The translations under genes and the position numbers were made by a program. The notes below the pieces were generated by a model, which saw only the letters and a program-made list of their open reading frames with translations, was not told the origin of the DNA and made no database searches. Positions 53,621 through 62,364 of a DNA stretch of 64,000 nt are shown in pieces. Location: the NCBI RefSeq assembly GCF_000018545.1, contig NC_012586.1, forward strand, positions 310,001 through 374,000, read 5' to 3'. This stretch comes from Sinorhizobium fredii NGR234. Lineage in GTDB: Bacteria; Pseudomonadota; Alphaproteobacteria; Rhizobiales; Rhizobiaceae. Positions within the stretch are counted from its first letter, which is position 1. The number at the start of each line of letters is the position of its first letter.

Positions 53621-53694
53621 ACGAGCCCCCTTTGAGAACAATGACCAAAACAGTCGGCTCGCTTTGCAGGAGCTGAGTGCGTTGGCACAAAGGG

Positions 53695-53724
53695 GTGTTA
53701 GATAACTTGATTTTTTCTGTCAAG
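53695..53724 (-). promoter_or_regulatory. Receptor promoter with iron-responsive operator
   Basis: On the minus strand TTGACA (53723-53718), a 17-base spacer and TAACAC (53700-53695) form the promoter. The box CTTGATTTTTTCTGTCAAG (53706-53724) is CTTGA-N9-TCAAG and covers the -35 element, so a bound repressor would block RNA polymerase. It matches the operator at 42894. Confidence 0.65.
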
Positions 53725-54022
53725 AAATAGAGCGCATTGTTTGTCACTTACTCACTGGCACACCAACGTGCACGCGTGGGCTGCCCGGATAATCAAAGTG
53801 AAAACTACCTGTACGGCATCGTCTGCCGAGTCTGCATTGAGCTGCCCGTATCTTTTTTGGACCGAGTCCGCTTAAGATTCGTCTGGGAAGCAGCAAAGCA
53901 TGAAGCCCTCTCTGAAGGATCATGGCGGCGTCGAACAGACCGTCGAGCACATAGGCTGCCTCGCTCCCGGGTTGCGAATGCTGTAAGCCGCATCACTCGC
54001 GGTTCTCGACTTGAACTGACTT
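53725..54022. other. Gene-free interval between receptor promoter and SDR gene
   Basis: About 300 bases with no convincing coding feature and no obvious repeat. It contains AT-rich stretches next to the receptor promoter and otherwise nothing I can name. Confidence 0.5.
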
Positions 54023-54784
54023 TCAAACCACGGTTTCGCCGCCGTCGACCACCAGAATCTGACCGGTCATATAAGAGGAGCGGTCGGAAACAAGGAAGAG
54101 GATCGACTCAGCGATCTCGTCGACACTCGCCCAACGGCCGAGCGGCACCTTCTTGCGGATGTAGGCATCGATGGCGCTCCGCCCCCCCATCTGGTTGATA
54201 AAGGGTTCGTTGAAGGGGGTGTCGACCCAGCCGGGACAAAGAGCATTCACCCGCACACCATACTTCGCATAGTCGCCGGCCATCTGCCGAGTCATGGCGA
54301 TCACCGCATGCTTCGTCGTTGTATAGGCGATCATCTCGCGGTCGTAGAGCACGCCGGAAGACGAGGAGGTATTGACGATCACGCCGCGGCCTGCGGCTTT
54401 CATCGCCGGCATGACGAAGCGGGCGGCCATGAAGTGAGCGCGGACATTGAGGTTCCAGGAGCGGTCGAAGCCCGCCACTTCGACCTGTTCAAGATCGCCG
54501 GCGACCTGGGCGCCAGCATGGTTGTGCAGGATATCAATGCGGCCGTGCCGCGCGGCGACGTCAGCTATGCCGCCCGCGAGCGCCTCGTCGTTGGTGACGT
54601 CGATAGCGAGCGCTTCGGCGCTGCCCCCCTTGGCGGCGATCGATGTCACCGTCTCTACGGCAGCCTTCGCGCTGCGGTCGACGACGACCACATGGGCGCC
54701 TTCACGCGCCATGATGGCAGCGCCCGCCTGACCGATCCCGGAGCCGGCGCCGGTCACGATCGCGATCCGGTCTTTCAGGATCAT
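54023..54784 (-). CDS. Short-chain dehydrogenase/reductase
   Basis: 253 residues. The classical SDR signatures are TGAGSGIGQAGA (cofactor), NHAGA in the place of NNAG, catalytic Ser in NTSSSSG, and Tyr and Lys in AYTTTKHAV. It would oxidise or reduce an alcohol or keto group with NAD(P). It begins 4 bases after the PotC-like permease stop, so it is the last gene of the polyamine-type transport operon and probably acts on the imported compound. Confidence 0.9.
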   Translation of the reverse strand: MILKDRIAIVTGAGSGIGQAGAAIMAREGAHVVVVDRSAKAAVETVTSIAAKGGSAEALAIDVTNDEALAGGIADVAARHGRIDILHNHAGAQVAGDLEQVEVAGFDRSWNLNVRAHFMAARFVMPAMKAAGRGVIVNTSSSSGVLYDREMIAYTTTKHAVIAMTRQMAGDYAKYGVRVNALCPGWVDTPFNEPFINQMGGRSAIDAYIRKKVPLGRWASVDEIAESILFLVSDRSSYMTGQILVVDGGETVV

Positions 54785-54788
54785 GGTT

Positions 54789-55607
54789 TCACTCCCCGGA
54801 TTTACTTTTCTTCTCGCGCATCAGCAGGCGCGCTGTCAGGATCAGGAGAAGCGAGGCGACCAGAACCAGGGTCGCGATCGCATTTATCTCCGGCGTCACG
54901 CCGCGACGGATCGAGGCGAAGACATAGATCGGCAAGGTGGTCTTCGAGCCCGCGACGAAGAAGGCGATGATGAAATCGTCGAAGGAGAAGGTGAAGGCGA
55001 GCAAGAAGCCGGCGAGGATCGAGGGCAGGATCTGCGGCAGTACGATCAGCCGAAAAGTGGTGAGCGGCGTCGCATAGAGATCACTCGACGCCTCGACGAT
55101 GTCGCGGCCGAGACTGGCGATTCGCGCCTTCACGATCATGGCGACGAGCGCCATCGAGAAGAGGCCGTGGGCAGCGATGATCGAGCCGTAGCCAAGCCCG
55201 AGCTGTGGCGGGTGATCGCCCGGCCAGATCGTCGCGAGCGCCGGATTGACGAAGGAGAACACAGCGACAAGGGCGACGAGCGTGGCGATGCCAATGACGA
55301 CACCCGGAACGACGATCGCCGCGGCGAACAATGCATCGAAGACCGCCCGCGTGCGGATGCCGAGCCGCTCCATGCCGAGCGCGGCCATGGTCCCGAATAC
55401 CGCGGCGAGTGCGGCGCTGGTGAAGGCGATCATCAGGCTGTTCTGCAGCGCGGAGACCAGGAAGGTGTTACCGAGGGCTTTGCCGTACCAGGCGGTCGAG
55501 AACCCGGTGAACTCGCTGGCATTGCGCCCCGCATTGAAGGAGAACAGGACGACCAGAACGATCGGCGCATAGAGAAAGAGATAGACGGAGGAGACGAGAG
55601 CGCGCAT
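54789..55607 (-). CDS. Polyamine-type ABC transporter permease (PotC-like)
   Basis: 272 residues with about six membrane helices. The EAA loop is visible in GRDIVEASSDLYATPLTTFRLIVLPQILPSILAGFLL. It overlaps the PotB-like gene by one base and pairs with that permease. Confidence 0.92.
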   Translation of the reverse strand: MRALVSSVYLFLYAPIVLVVLFSFNAGRNASEFTGFSTAWYGKALGNTFLVSALQNSLMIAFTSAALAAVFGTMAALGMERLGIRTRAVFDALFAAAIVVPGVVIGIATLVALVAVFSFVNPALATIWPGDHPPQLGLGYGSIIAAHGLFSMALVAMIVKARIASLGRDIVEASSDLYATPLTTFRLIVLPQILPSILAGFLLAFTFSFDDFIIAFFVAGSKTTLPIYVFASIRRGVTPEINAIATLVLVASLLLILTARLLMREKKSKSGE

Positions 55608-56473
55608 CAGACGAGATCCACCTGTCTTGTTCCGGCGACCTTCCAGGCAATGCGCATCGCGACCATGAGCACAATGACCACAACTGCGACCAGCGTGACG
55701 GCGATCGCCGAACCGAAAGGCCAGTTACGCGACTGTAGGAAAAGATCGACCAGCGCGTTGCCGATGAAGAAGACCTTGCCGCCACCGAGAAGCTGCGGGA
55801 TCAGATACTCGCCGAGAAGCAAGATGGTCACGAGCGCGACACCGGTCATGACGCCCGGGAGCGACAGGGGCAGGGTTACGCCGAAGAAGCTCGAGACCGG
55901 CTTCGCCCCAAGATCGGCGGAGGCCTCCAGAAGACGCCGATCGAGCTTTTCGAGGCTCACATAGATAGGCATGATCATCAGCGGCAGGTAGCCATAGACG
56001 ATGCCGAGCAGCACGGCTCCGGGCGTGTTGAGCAGGCGGACGTCCTCGATCCCGATCATCGCGAGCAGGTGGGGAATGCCGCGCGAGCCGAGAATATACA
56101 TCCAGGCGTAGGTGCGCACGAGCAGGCTCGTCCAGAAAGGCACCACGACGAGCGACACGAGGATTAAACGGAAGCGCGGGTTCGCTTTGAGCGCGAGGTA
56201 ATAGGCGACAGGGTAGGCGACAAGCAGGCAGAGCAGGGCGCCCGCGGGCGCCAGCAGCAGCGTGTTCCAGAAGGCGGCCGCCCGTGTCGGGAGATTGGCG
56301 AACTGCGCAAAGGTGAAGGCGGCCTGATAGCCGCCCTCCGGCGCGCGTTCACCGAAGGCGAAGACGAGCATGGCGATGAAAGGAAGGACCAGGAAGACGG
56401 TCAGCCACGCGGCCGCCGGCGCAACCAGCGCCGCCGTTACCAGGTTCCTCTTCGTCTTCATTGCCTTACGCAT
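55607..56473 (-). CDS. Polyamine-type ABC transporter permease (PotB-like)
   Basis: About 288 residues from ATG at 56473; another in-frame ATG at 56461 is possible. The EAA loop LLEASADLGAKPVSSFFGVTLPLSLPGVMTG and six helices are clear. The gene lies about 150 bases after the binding-protein gene, with an intervening hairpin. Confidence 0.9.
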   Translation of the reverse strand: MRKAMKTKRNLVTAALVAPAAAWLTVFLVLPFIAMLVFAFGERAPEGGYQAAFTFAQFANLPTRAAAFWNTLLLAPAGALLCLLVAYPVAYYLALKANPRFRLILVSLVVVPFWTSLLVRTYAWMYILGSRGIPHLLAMIGIEDVRLLNTPGAVLLGIVYGYLPLMIMPIYVSLEKLDRRLLEASADLGAKPVSSFFGVTLPLSLPGVMTGVALVTILLLGEYLIPQLLGGGKVFFIGNALVDLFLQSRNWPFGSAIAVTLVAVVVIVLMVAMRIAWKVAGTRQVDLV

Positions 56474-56559
56474 AGAGTGGTCCGTCAGAAATGCTCGTGA
56501 ACCTGGCCCCCACCTTCTCCGGCAGCAGGGCGAAGGGCACTCGCGGCACCCGCCTGTCC

Positions 56560-56584
56560 CTTCTCCCATCAAAACTGGGAGAAG
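56560..56584. repeat. Stem-loop between binding-protein and permease genes
   Basis: CTTCTCCC (56560-56567) and GGGAGAAG (56577-56584) are perfect reverse complements around a 9-base loop. Hairpins at this point in ABC operons usually protect the binding-protein mRNA and raise its level over the permeases. The core also resembles small rhizobial repeat units. Confidence 0.55.
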
Positions 56585-56620
56585 AGCGCGGCAGCGGGAT
56601 GAGCGGCGATCAGCCTCACC

Positions 56621-57781
56621 TCAAGCCGCCTTGAAGCGCGCCATCAGCTCCGCGCGGCCCGGGTCGGTGAGCGTTACGGCGGCGCCGAATTCGAGCGGGG
56701 TCAGCGCCGCTTCGTCCGGATAAACGATCTTGTTCGAAGTCACCTCTGCCGGCAGCAGCTTCAGGACGCGGCTGTCGGTCGTCGGCGCGCCGTTGGCGAT
56801 GTGCTCCTTGACGGCGTTTTCGGGCGCCATCAGGTAGTTGAGCAGGGCATATCCCGCAGCCTTGTTGGCCGCGCTCTTCGGGATCGCGTAGAAGTCCGAC
56901 CAAATCTCGCCGCCGTCCTTACCGAGCACGAACTTGATTTCCGGCATGTCGCGATTGAGCTGAGCGCCGTCGTTGGTCCAACACATGGTCATCCAGGCGT
57001 CGGTCGCGCGCATGGCCGGCTGGTAATCGCTGTTGATCGCGTAGAGATGCGGCTTGACCTTGATCAGAACCTCCTCTGCCTTGGCGAGTTCATCGGGCTT
57101 GATCGAATTGAAGGAGAAGCCAAGCGATACCAAGGCATTGCCGATGGTGGTGAGCTGGTAGTCGTGCACCATGGCGCGGCCGTCGGCCTCGGCCATCGCC
57201 ACCTCGAAGAAGTCCTTCCAACTCGTGACGGGCTTCTTGATCTTGTCGGAATTCAGCGCGATTCCGGTCGTTCCCCAGTTCTTCGGCAGCGCATAGGTCT
57301 TGCCGTCGACGATGCCTTCATTCGTGAAGCGGGGATTCTCCGTCGAGGCGTCGTAGTTCGGCAGCTTCGACATGTCGAGTTCGTCGATGAGGCCGAGCTT
57401 CACATAGGTCGAGATCGTGTAGTTGGTGGGCACGAAGAGGTCCCAACCCGTGCCCCCGGCCTGCAGCTTTGCAAGCATCTCCTCGTTCGAGCCGAAGACG
57501 TTGACCTCGACGGCGACGCCGGTTGCGGCCTTGAAAGCCTCGAAGGTGGCGGGGTCATGATAGTTCGGCCAGGTCGCGATCGACATCTGGGTGCCAAGAT
57601 CTTCGGCGAATGCCGTCGCGTTGAAGATGCCGGGTTGGCGCGCCAGCACCGCGGTCGCGAGGCCAAGGCCGGTGACACCGAGGAAGTGACGGCGGGTGAC
57701 CGAGCCGCGCTTCAAGCGCATCAACTCGTCAGCAAGCTTGTCCGCGGTGATCGGTGCATTCTTTCTATACCACTTCGTCAT
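56621..57781 (-). CDS. Polyamine-type ABC transporter substrate-binding protein (PotD-like, Tat-exported)
   Basis: 386 residues. A twin-arginine signal (VTRRHFLGVTGLGLATAVLA, about 28-47) replaces the usual Sec signal. The mature part has the PotD-like IATWPNYHDPATFEAFKAATG, NVFGSNEEMLAKLQAG and WGTTGIALNSDKI. Tat export implies folding in the cytoplasm. The ligand may be a polyamine or another small cation; the SDR partner suggests an oxidisable compound. Confidence 0.9.
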   Translation of the reverse strand: MTKWYRKNAPITADKLADELMRLKRGSVTRRHFLGVTGLGLATAVLARQPGIFNATAFAEDLGTQMSIATWPNYHDPATFEAFKAATGVAVEVNVFGSNEEMLAKLQAGGTGWDLFVPTNYTISTYVKLGLIDELDMSKLPNYDASTENPRFTNEGIVDGKTYALPKNWGTTGIALNSDKIKKPVTSWKDFFEVAMAEADGRAMVHDYQLTTIGNALVSLGFSFNSIKPDELAKAEEVLIKVKPHLYAINSDYQPAMRATDAWMTMCWTNDGAQLNRDMPEIKFVLGKDGGEIWSDFYAIPKSAANKAAGYALLNYLMAPENAVKEHIANGAPTTDSRVLKLLPAEVTSNKIVYPDEAALTPLEFGAAVTLTDPGRAELMARFKAA

Positions 57782-57832
57782 GATGCTGTTCCCTTATCGT
57801 TGACATGCGTTGATGCGATGGCTCCGGCGCGT

Positions 57833-58912
57833 TCAGGCCGGAAAAACATGCATTGCGTTTGGGTCGAAGACGAGCCCGATCCTTTCCCCGGGCTCCGCGA
57901 GCGCGCTTTCATCGAGACTGCGGCGATCGGCGGTGACGAGAAAATCGCCGAGCCCATCGACCTCGACCGAGTATTCGACTGATGAACCGAGAAAGATGCG
58001 GTGGGTAACAATGCCCTGGAGAGTTGCATCGCCAGCGCGAACGATGCTGATCGCTTCAGGGCGCAGGGCCACCAAGGCCGGGCCGACCGTGCCGTTGGCG
58101 CGCGAGGGCTTTTGAAGGCTGACCCCGTTGGCGAACCGGATCGCGCTTGCGTCCGGTTCGATTGTCGCGGCGATGCGGTTCGTCTTGCCGACGAAATCGG
58201 CGACGAAGAGGCTTGCGGGGCGGTCGTATATTTCCTGGGGCGGTCCAATCTGGACGATGCGGCCGGTACTCATGACGCAGACGAGGTCGCTCATCGACAG
58301 CGCTTCTTCCTGGTCATGGGTAACGAGAACGAAGGTGATGCCGAGCTCGCGCTGCAGGCTCTGGAGCTCGATCTGCATGGCTGTGCGCAGCTTCTTGTCG
58401 AGCGCCGCGAGCGGTTCGTCGAGAAGCAGCACCTTTGGCTTGTTGACGATGGCGCGAGCAAGCGCCACGCGCTGCTGCTGACCGCCGGATAGTTCATGGA
58501 TGCGGCGCTTGTCGTAGCCGCCGAGGCGCACCAGTTCGAGCGCCTCCTGCGTGCGGCGGGCGATCTCGACAGGCGCGATGCGCGGGCGCATCTGCTTCAG
58601 CCCGTAGGCGACGTTCTGCTCGACGTCGAGATGGGGGAACAGCGCATATTGCTGGAAGACCATGTTGACCGGACGGCGATAGGCCGGGACACCGTTCATC
58701 GGGTCGCCACCGATATAAACGGCGCCCTCGCTCGGCTGCTCGAAACCGCCGATCATGCGCAGGCACGTGGTCTTGCCACAGCCGGAGGGGCCCAGCAGCG
58801 CCACGAACGCGCCTCTGGGTACGGTGAGGTTGATGTCCGACACGGCCGTCACGCTGCCATAGCGTTTGGTAACCGAACGGAATTCGATGTCGTTCGTCGA
58901 AGCGGATGTCAC
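57833..58912 (-). CDS. Polyamine-type ABC transporter ATP-binding protein (PotA-like)
   Basis: 359 residues. Walker A LLGPSGCGKTTCL, signature [14 protein letters not shown] and Walker B VLLLDEPLAALDKKL are intact, and a C-terminal TOBE domain (about 270-355) is present. It is the first gene of the five-gene operon. The divergent LuxR gene lies upstream. Confidence 0.93.
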   Translation of the reverse strand: MTSASTNDIEFRSVTKRYGSVTAVSDINLTVPRGAFVALLGPSGCGKTTCLRMIGGFEQPSEGAVYIGGDPMNGVPAYRRPVNMVFQQYALFPHLDVEQNVAYGLKQMRPRIAPVEIARRTQEALELVRLGGYDKRRIHELSGGQQQRVALARAIVNKPKVLLLDEPLAALDKKLRTAMQIELQSLQRELGITFVLVTHDQEEALSMSDLVCVMSTGRIVQIGPPQEIYDRPASLFVADFVGKTNRIAATIEPDASAIRFANGVSLQKPSRANGTVGPALVALRPEAISIVRAGDATLQGIVTHRIFLGSSVEYSVEVDGLGDFLVTADRRSLDESALAEPGERIGLVFDPNAMHVFPA

Positions 58913-59085
58913 GTCTGTTCCCTGCGGCCATTCTCGGAATTTTAGCGGTTGTCCTGCCGCTTCTTCCCACCGTCATTGACAGTCAGCCTAGTCTTAGGCA
59001 GGCGCGCCGGTATATACCCCAAGAGAGGTATTTCAACGCCGCCGGTCCTGTGGAAGGAGTATACCTTGGAGCAGGGGAGAATGAG

Positions 59086-59889
59086 GTGGGCATCGATCTC
59101 GAGAAACTTTTTGAGATTCTGGCGCCGCTGATCAATGGCACGCCGATGAATGACGAGGCGGTAGGCAGCACGTTCCGGCGACTGATGTCCGCTCTGATGA
59201 CCTTTGACTATGTGGTCGTCTTTGCTTATCGCGGCAAAGAGCGGCCGCTTGATCTCTACAGTACCTTCGATGCCAAGGATCACGTCCTCTTCGTAAGCCT
59301 TTACCAGGCGGGACCCTACCTTCTCGATCCGTTCTACCATGCGGCCTGCGCGCCGAAGCCGGGCGTTTGGCGGATGCGAGAGCTCGCGCCCGACCGGTTC
59401 TTTTCAAGCGAATATTACCGCACCTACTATGTGCGGACGGGGCTGGCCGAAGAAGTTGGCTTCTTTGTAACGGTGAGCGAGCAGGTCACCGTCGTTCTGT
59501 CGCTGATGCGGCGCGAGGCGACGGGCGTGTTTGGCCCGGCTGAATTCGCGCTTCTCAAAAAGGCGGAACCGATGGTGGCGGCGCTGGTGCGTCACCATTG
59601 GGCGGACCTCGATCGCCGCTTCGATGCGGCGCTTGCGAATATGGGGCGAAGCCGCCGCAAAGCAGTGCATCCGCCCGCCGATGGCGTCTGGCAGCATCTC
59701 AATCTCACCGAACGAGAGGCGGCGATCATCGAACTCGTGCTTCAGGGCCATTCGTCCGAATCGATCGGTTTGAAGCTCGGGATTTCAACCGGAACGGTCA
59801 AGGTTCATCGCCGCAACGTGTACCGAAAGCTCGGCATCTCTTCACAGACGCAGCTGCTCTCGCTTTATATCAAGAATCTCGGCCAGTGA
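59086..59889 (+). CDS. LuxR-family transcriptional regulator
   Basis: About 267 residues from GTG at 59086, preceded by GGGGAG. The frame is open back to 58906, but that extension crosses the promoter region of the divergent operon. The C-terminal LuxR helix-turn-helix is LTEREAAIIELVLQGHSSESIGLKLGISTGTVKVHRRNVYRKL. The N-terminal 190 residues show no clear autoinducer domain. It probably controls the divergent polyamine-type operon, 170 bases away. Confidence 0.82.
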   Translation: MGIDLEKLFEILAPLINGTPMNDEAVGSTFRRLMSALMTFDYVVVFAYRGKERPLDLYSTFDAKDHVLFVSLYQAGPYLLDPFYHAACAPKPGVWRMRELAPDRFFSSEYYRTYYVRTGLAEEVGFFVTVSEQVTVVLSLMRREATGVFGPAEFALLKKAEPMVAALVRHHWADLDRRFDAALANMGRSRRKAVHPPADGVWQHLNLTEREAAIIELVLQGHSSESIGLKLGISTGTVKVHRRNVYRKLGISSQTQLLSLYIKNLGQ

Positions 59890-60316
59890 GATTGGCGCTG
59901 AGCACGCATCGCAAGCGCCTGAAGTCCGCGAAAAAGTTCTTCGGCCGCTTGCTGTGTTAGGCCGCTCGCGCTGGTTTCTTCCCTGTCGGAGCAAGTTTCG
60001 CCCGTCCGCTAATGTCGTTCGCCGGAATGTCGGCAACCCGGTCACGAAACTGAATCGGGAGGACATAGACCCAAGCGCCGTTCGTCTTGTCACCAGAGGA
60101 GAATGGAGAGAGATCCTGGATTGCTGCTGCACTCCTGGCTGAACGAGACCCTATATCTATCCATTGTGACGTTGGCCGAACTGATGTTTGGAATCGCCGG
60201 CGACCGCCCTTCGCGCTGGAAGAACGGGTGATTAGAACCGACGCCGGACGTCCGTGACGATAGTGGAGGGACACCGCTTCAAAGCTTCCCGTTTCATAGC
60301 AGCGGTGCTTATACGA
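59890..60316. other. Interval with a possible gene remnant
   Basis: About 430 bases between LuxR and the TadG-like gene. On the minus strand an open frame ending at 59957 contains GDKTNGAWVYVLPIQFRDRV and then DISGRAKLAPTGKKPARAA, which reads like the C-terminus of a real protein. It lacks a convincing start or ribosome site. I treat it as a possible remnant; nothing else is visible. Confidence 0.25.
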
Positions 60317-61612
60317 CTATTCGACGAGCATTACCGTCTTGCCGACGATGATCTCATCGGTACGCGAGGCGCAGGTCTCCATCGCCGAATTGCCCGTAAA
60401 GGTGATCTCATTGGCAACGATCTGGGTGCAGCCGCCCGATACCGTTGAGTTGCCGGTAAACTCGATGCGGCCGGTCGGGATGTAGATATTCCCTTCAAGC
60501 GTCGATTCCGAATTCCCCGTCACCTGATGGACAACGCCCGCGTCGCGGCGACTTCCGAAGAAGAGCAGGCCGGCATAGGGGCCAGTCGTCGGGGCGGTCA
60601 GATCGATGTCACCATTGCCAAGCAGCTTCGCAGTCGCGGAGTTCGTGAAATAGAAGGTGACGCCCTCGCCAGAGAGCTTCGCTCCCGCGGTCACGGTAAA
60701 ATCGCCTCCGTCGATGATGTAGAGGCCAGGCTTCAGGGTAATGGTTCCCTTGATGTCCAGCCCCCCGCAGAAGCGGATCGCGGGAACACCGCTTAGGAGG
60801 TGGTCGAGCACGTAGGACGAGTTGGAGACATGGTCAAGCGTCCGGCAGGGAAGCAACTGGACCTGCAACCTGTCCGGCTCGGCGACGCTCGCAAAAGGGT
60901 CCGGGGTTGGCGGGACCCGTTCGATCGGCTCGCTGCAGCCGGTCATTGTCAGCCCTGTCGTTGTTACCGCCTCGCCAACCGTGTAGACGCAATCCGTCGA
61001 CATGACCGCGCTGCCGTTCCTCATCAGGAAGGCGTCCGCCGCGCTCGAGTTGGAGACCACGCTGCAGCCCGACAATTGCACCTGGGTCGAGCCGGTGACG
61101 GTCACCGCACCCGACGCCGAGCCCGACAGGGCCAACACGCAGGCCTTCGAGCCTCCCTTGACCTCCGCGACCGCACGGGCCGAGAGCGTGACGGGCTCGC
61201 CGACGAAGATGGACGAAAACAGGCGCGGGTGCGTCTCCGTCAGCTCGACCGTGATCTTGCTTGATCCTGCGCTCAGTCCGGGCTTCGTGCTGACGGTCAT
61301 GGTGCCGGGCGAATAGCCCGATGCGCTTGCGATCCTCAGCGCCGTGTTCTCGAGCGCCGGTTTCGGATCGCCCGCCCGATGACGGATGGCAGCGGCATGG
61401 GCCGAAACGTCCGCCGCATGCTGCAGCTTACGCTGCTCCATATACCAATAACCGCTTTCCGCCCCGAGCCCCATGGCGCCGACCAGCACGGGGAAAACGA
61501 TCGCCGCAACAACGGCGACCGCGCCGGCATCGTCCTTAAGGAGGCAGTGTGCACGTCGGCGCAGACGCGGCGACGTCTTTTCCACCTTGGTCACATAGTT
61601 CTCCCTGCTCAT
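60317..61612 (-). CDS. TadG-like pilus-associated protein
   Basis: 431 residues. The N-terminal TadE/TadG-type hydrophobic helix (about 28-55, DDAGAVAVVAAIVFPVLVGAMGLGAESGYWYMEQRKLQHAAD) is diagnostic. A long secreted part follows, with several Cys and beta-helix-like repeats (SGEGVTFYFTNSATAKLLGNGDIDL, TGNSESTLEGNIYIPTG). It belongs to the Tad/Flp pilus machinery or a related secreted adhesin. It is divergent from the cpa genes. Confidence 0.85.
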   Translation of the reverse strand: MSRENYVTKVEKTSPRLRRRAHCLLKDDAGAVAVVAAIVFPVLVGAMGLGAESGYWYMEQRKLQHAADVSAHAAAIRHRAGDPKPALENTALRIASASGYSPGTMTVSTKPGLSAGSSKITVELTETHPRLFSSIFVGEPVTLSARAVAEVKGGSKACVLALSGSASGAVTVTGSTQVQLSGCSVVSNSSAADAFLMRNGSAVMSTDCVYTVGEAVTTTGLTMTGCSEPIERVPPTPDPFASVAEPDRLQVQLLPCRTLDHVSNSSYVLDHLLSGVPAIRFCGGLDIKGTITLKPGLYIIDGGDFTVTAGAKLSGEGVTFYFTNSATAKLLGNGDIDLTAPTTGPYAGLLFFGSRRDAGVVHQVTGNSESTLEGNIYIPTGRIEFTGNSTVSGGCTQIVANEITFTGNSAMETCASRTDEIIVGKTVMLVE

Positions 61613-61817
61613 TTGGAAAGTCTCCGCTCCCGATATTCAGCGCGGATATATATCCGGCGCCGGGTGCACAAGCGATTCGGCTGGTTGGCCTAGTCCGACC
61701 GAGACCCCTCGATCCGTTCGCTTAGGCCATCAGGTCGAATGGCGATTGGGTGCTGCAGGCGGCATATTCGCGGCACTGAAACGGGCGACCGTTGCCCTCG
61801 TAAAAGGCACCACCACG

Positions 61818-62330
61818 ATGATCTCCACAACCGCAACTTGGCTCGCATTCTTGCTCTTTGCCGGAACGATGACCTACGCCGGCATCAAGGACGTGATGAC
61901 TATGACGATCTCGAACCGCCTTGTAGGATTCCTGTTGGTCGCCTTCGCAGTGCTTGCGCCGCTCGCCGGCGTGGATCTGCCGATGATCTGGTCGAGCATC
62001 CTCGTTGCGTCCGCGGTGCTCGCCTTCACTTTCACGTTTTTCGCCCTCGGCTGGATCGGCGGCGGAGATGCGAAGCTGCTGCCGGTCGCGGTGCTCTGGC
62101 TCGGTGCCGGCCTTGCTCTTCCCTTCGTCGTCTGCGCCTCGGTGCTTGGCGCGGTTCTGACGCTTTCGCTGATGCAGTTCCGCAAAATGCCATTGCCGGT
62201 CCTCCTGCAGAAACGAGCCTGGTCGAGCCGCTTGCACACGCCCCAGACGGGCATTCCGTACGGTGCCGCCATGGCCCCTGCTGCACTCCTGCTGCTGCCG
62301 GAAAGCCATTGGTTCGCTGCTCTCCTCTGA
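61818..62330 (+). CDS. cpaA: Prepilin peptidase CpaA (TadV-like)
   Basis: 170 residues from ATG at 61818. Several membrane helices and the two aspartates of type IV prepilin peptidases are present: Asp in GIKDVMTMTISN and in GWIGGGDAKLLPV (GxGD-type). It cleaves the leader of Flp prepilins in the inner membrane. It is 35 bases upstream of cpaB. Confidence 0.92.
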   Translation: MISTTATWLAFLLFAGTMTYAGIKDVMTMTISNRLVGFLLVAFAVLAPLAGVDLPMIWSSILVASAVLAFTFTFFALGWIGGGDAKLLPVAVLWLGAGLALPFVVCASVLGAVLTLSLMQFRKMPLPVLLQKRAWSSRLHTPQTGIPYGAAMAPAALLLLPESHWFAALL

Positions 62331-62364
62331 AGACATAATAGTTCGTAACAAAACAGGTCTTGCC

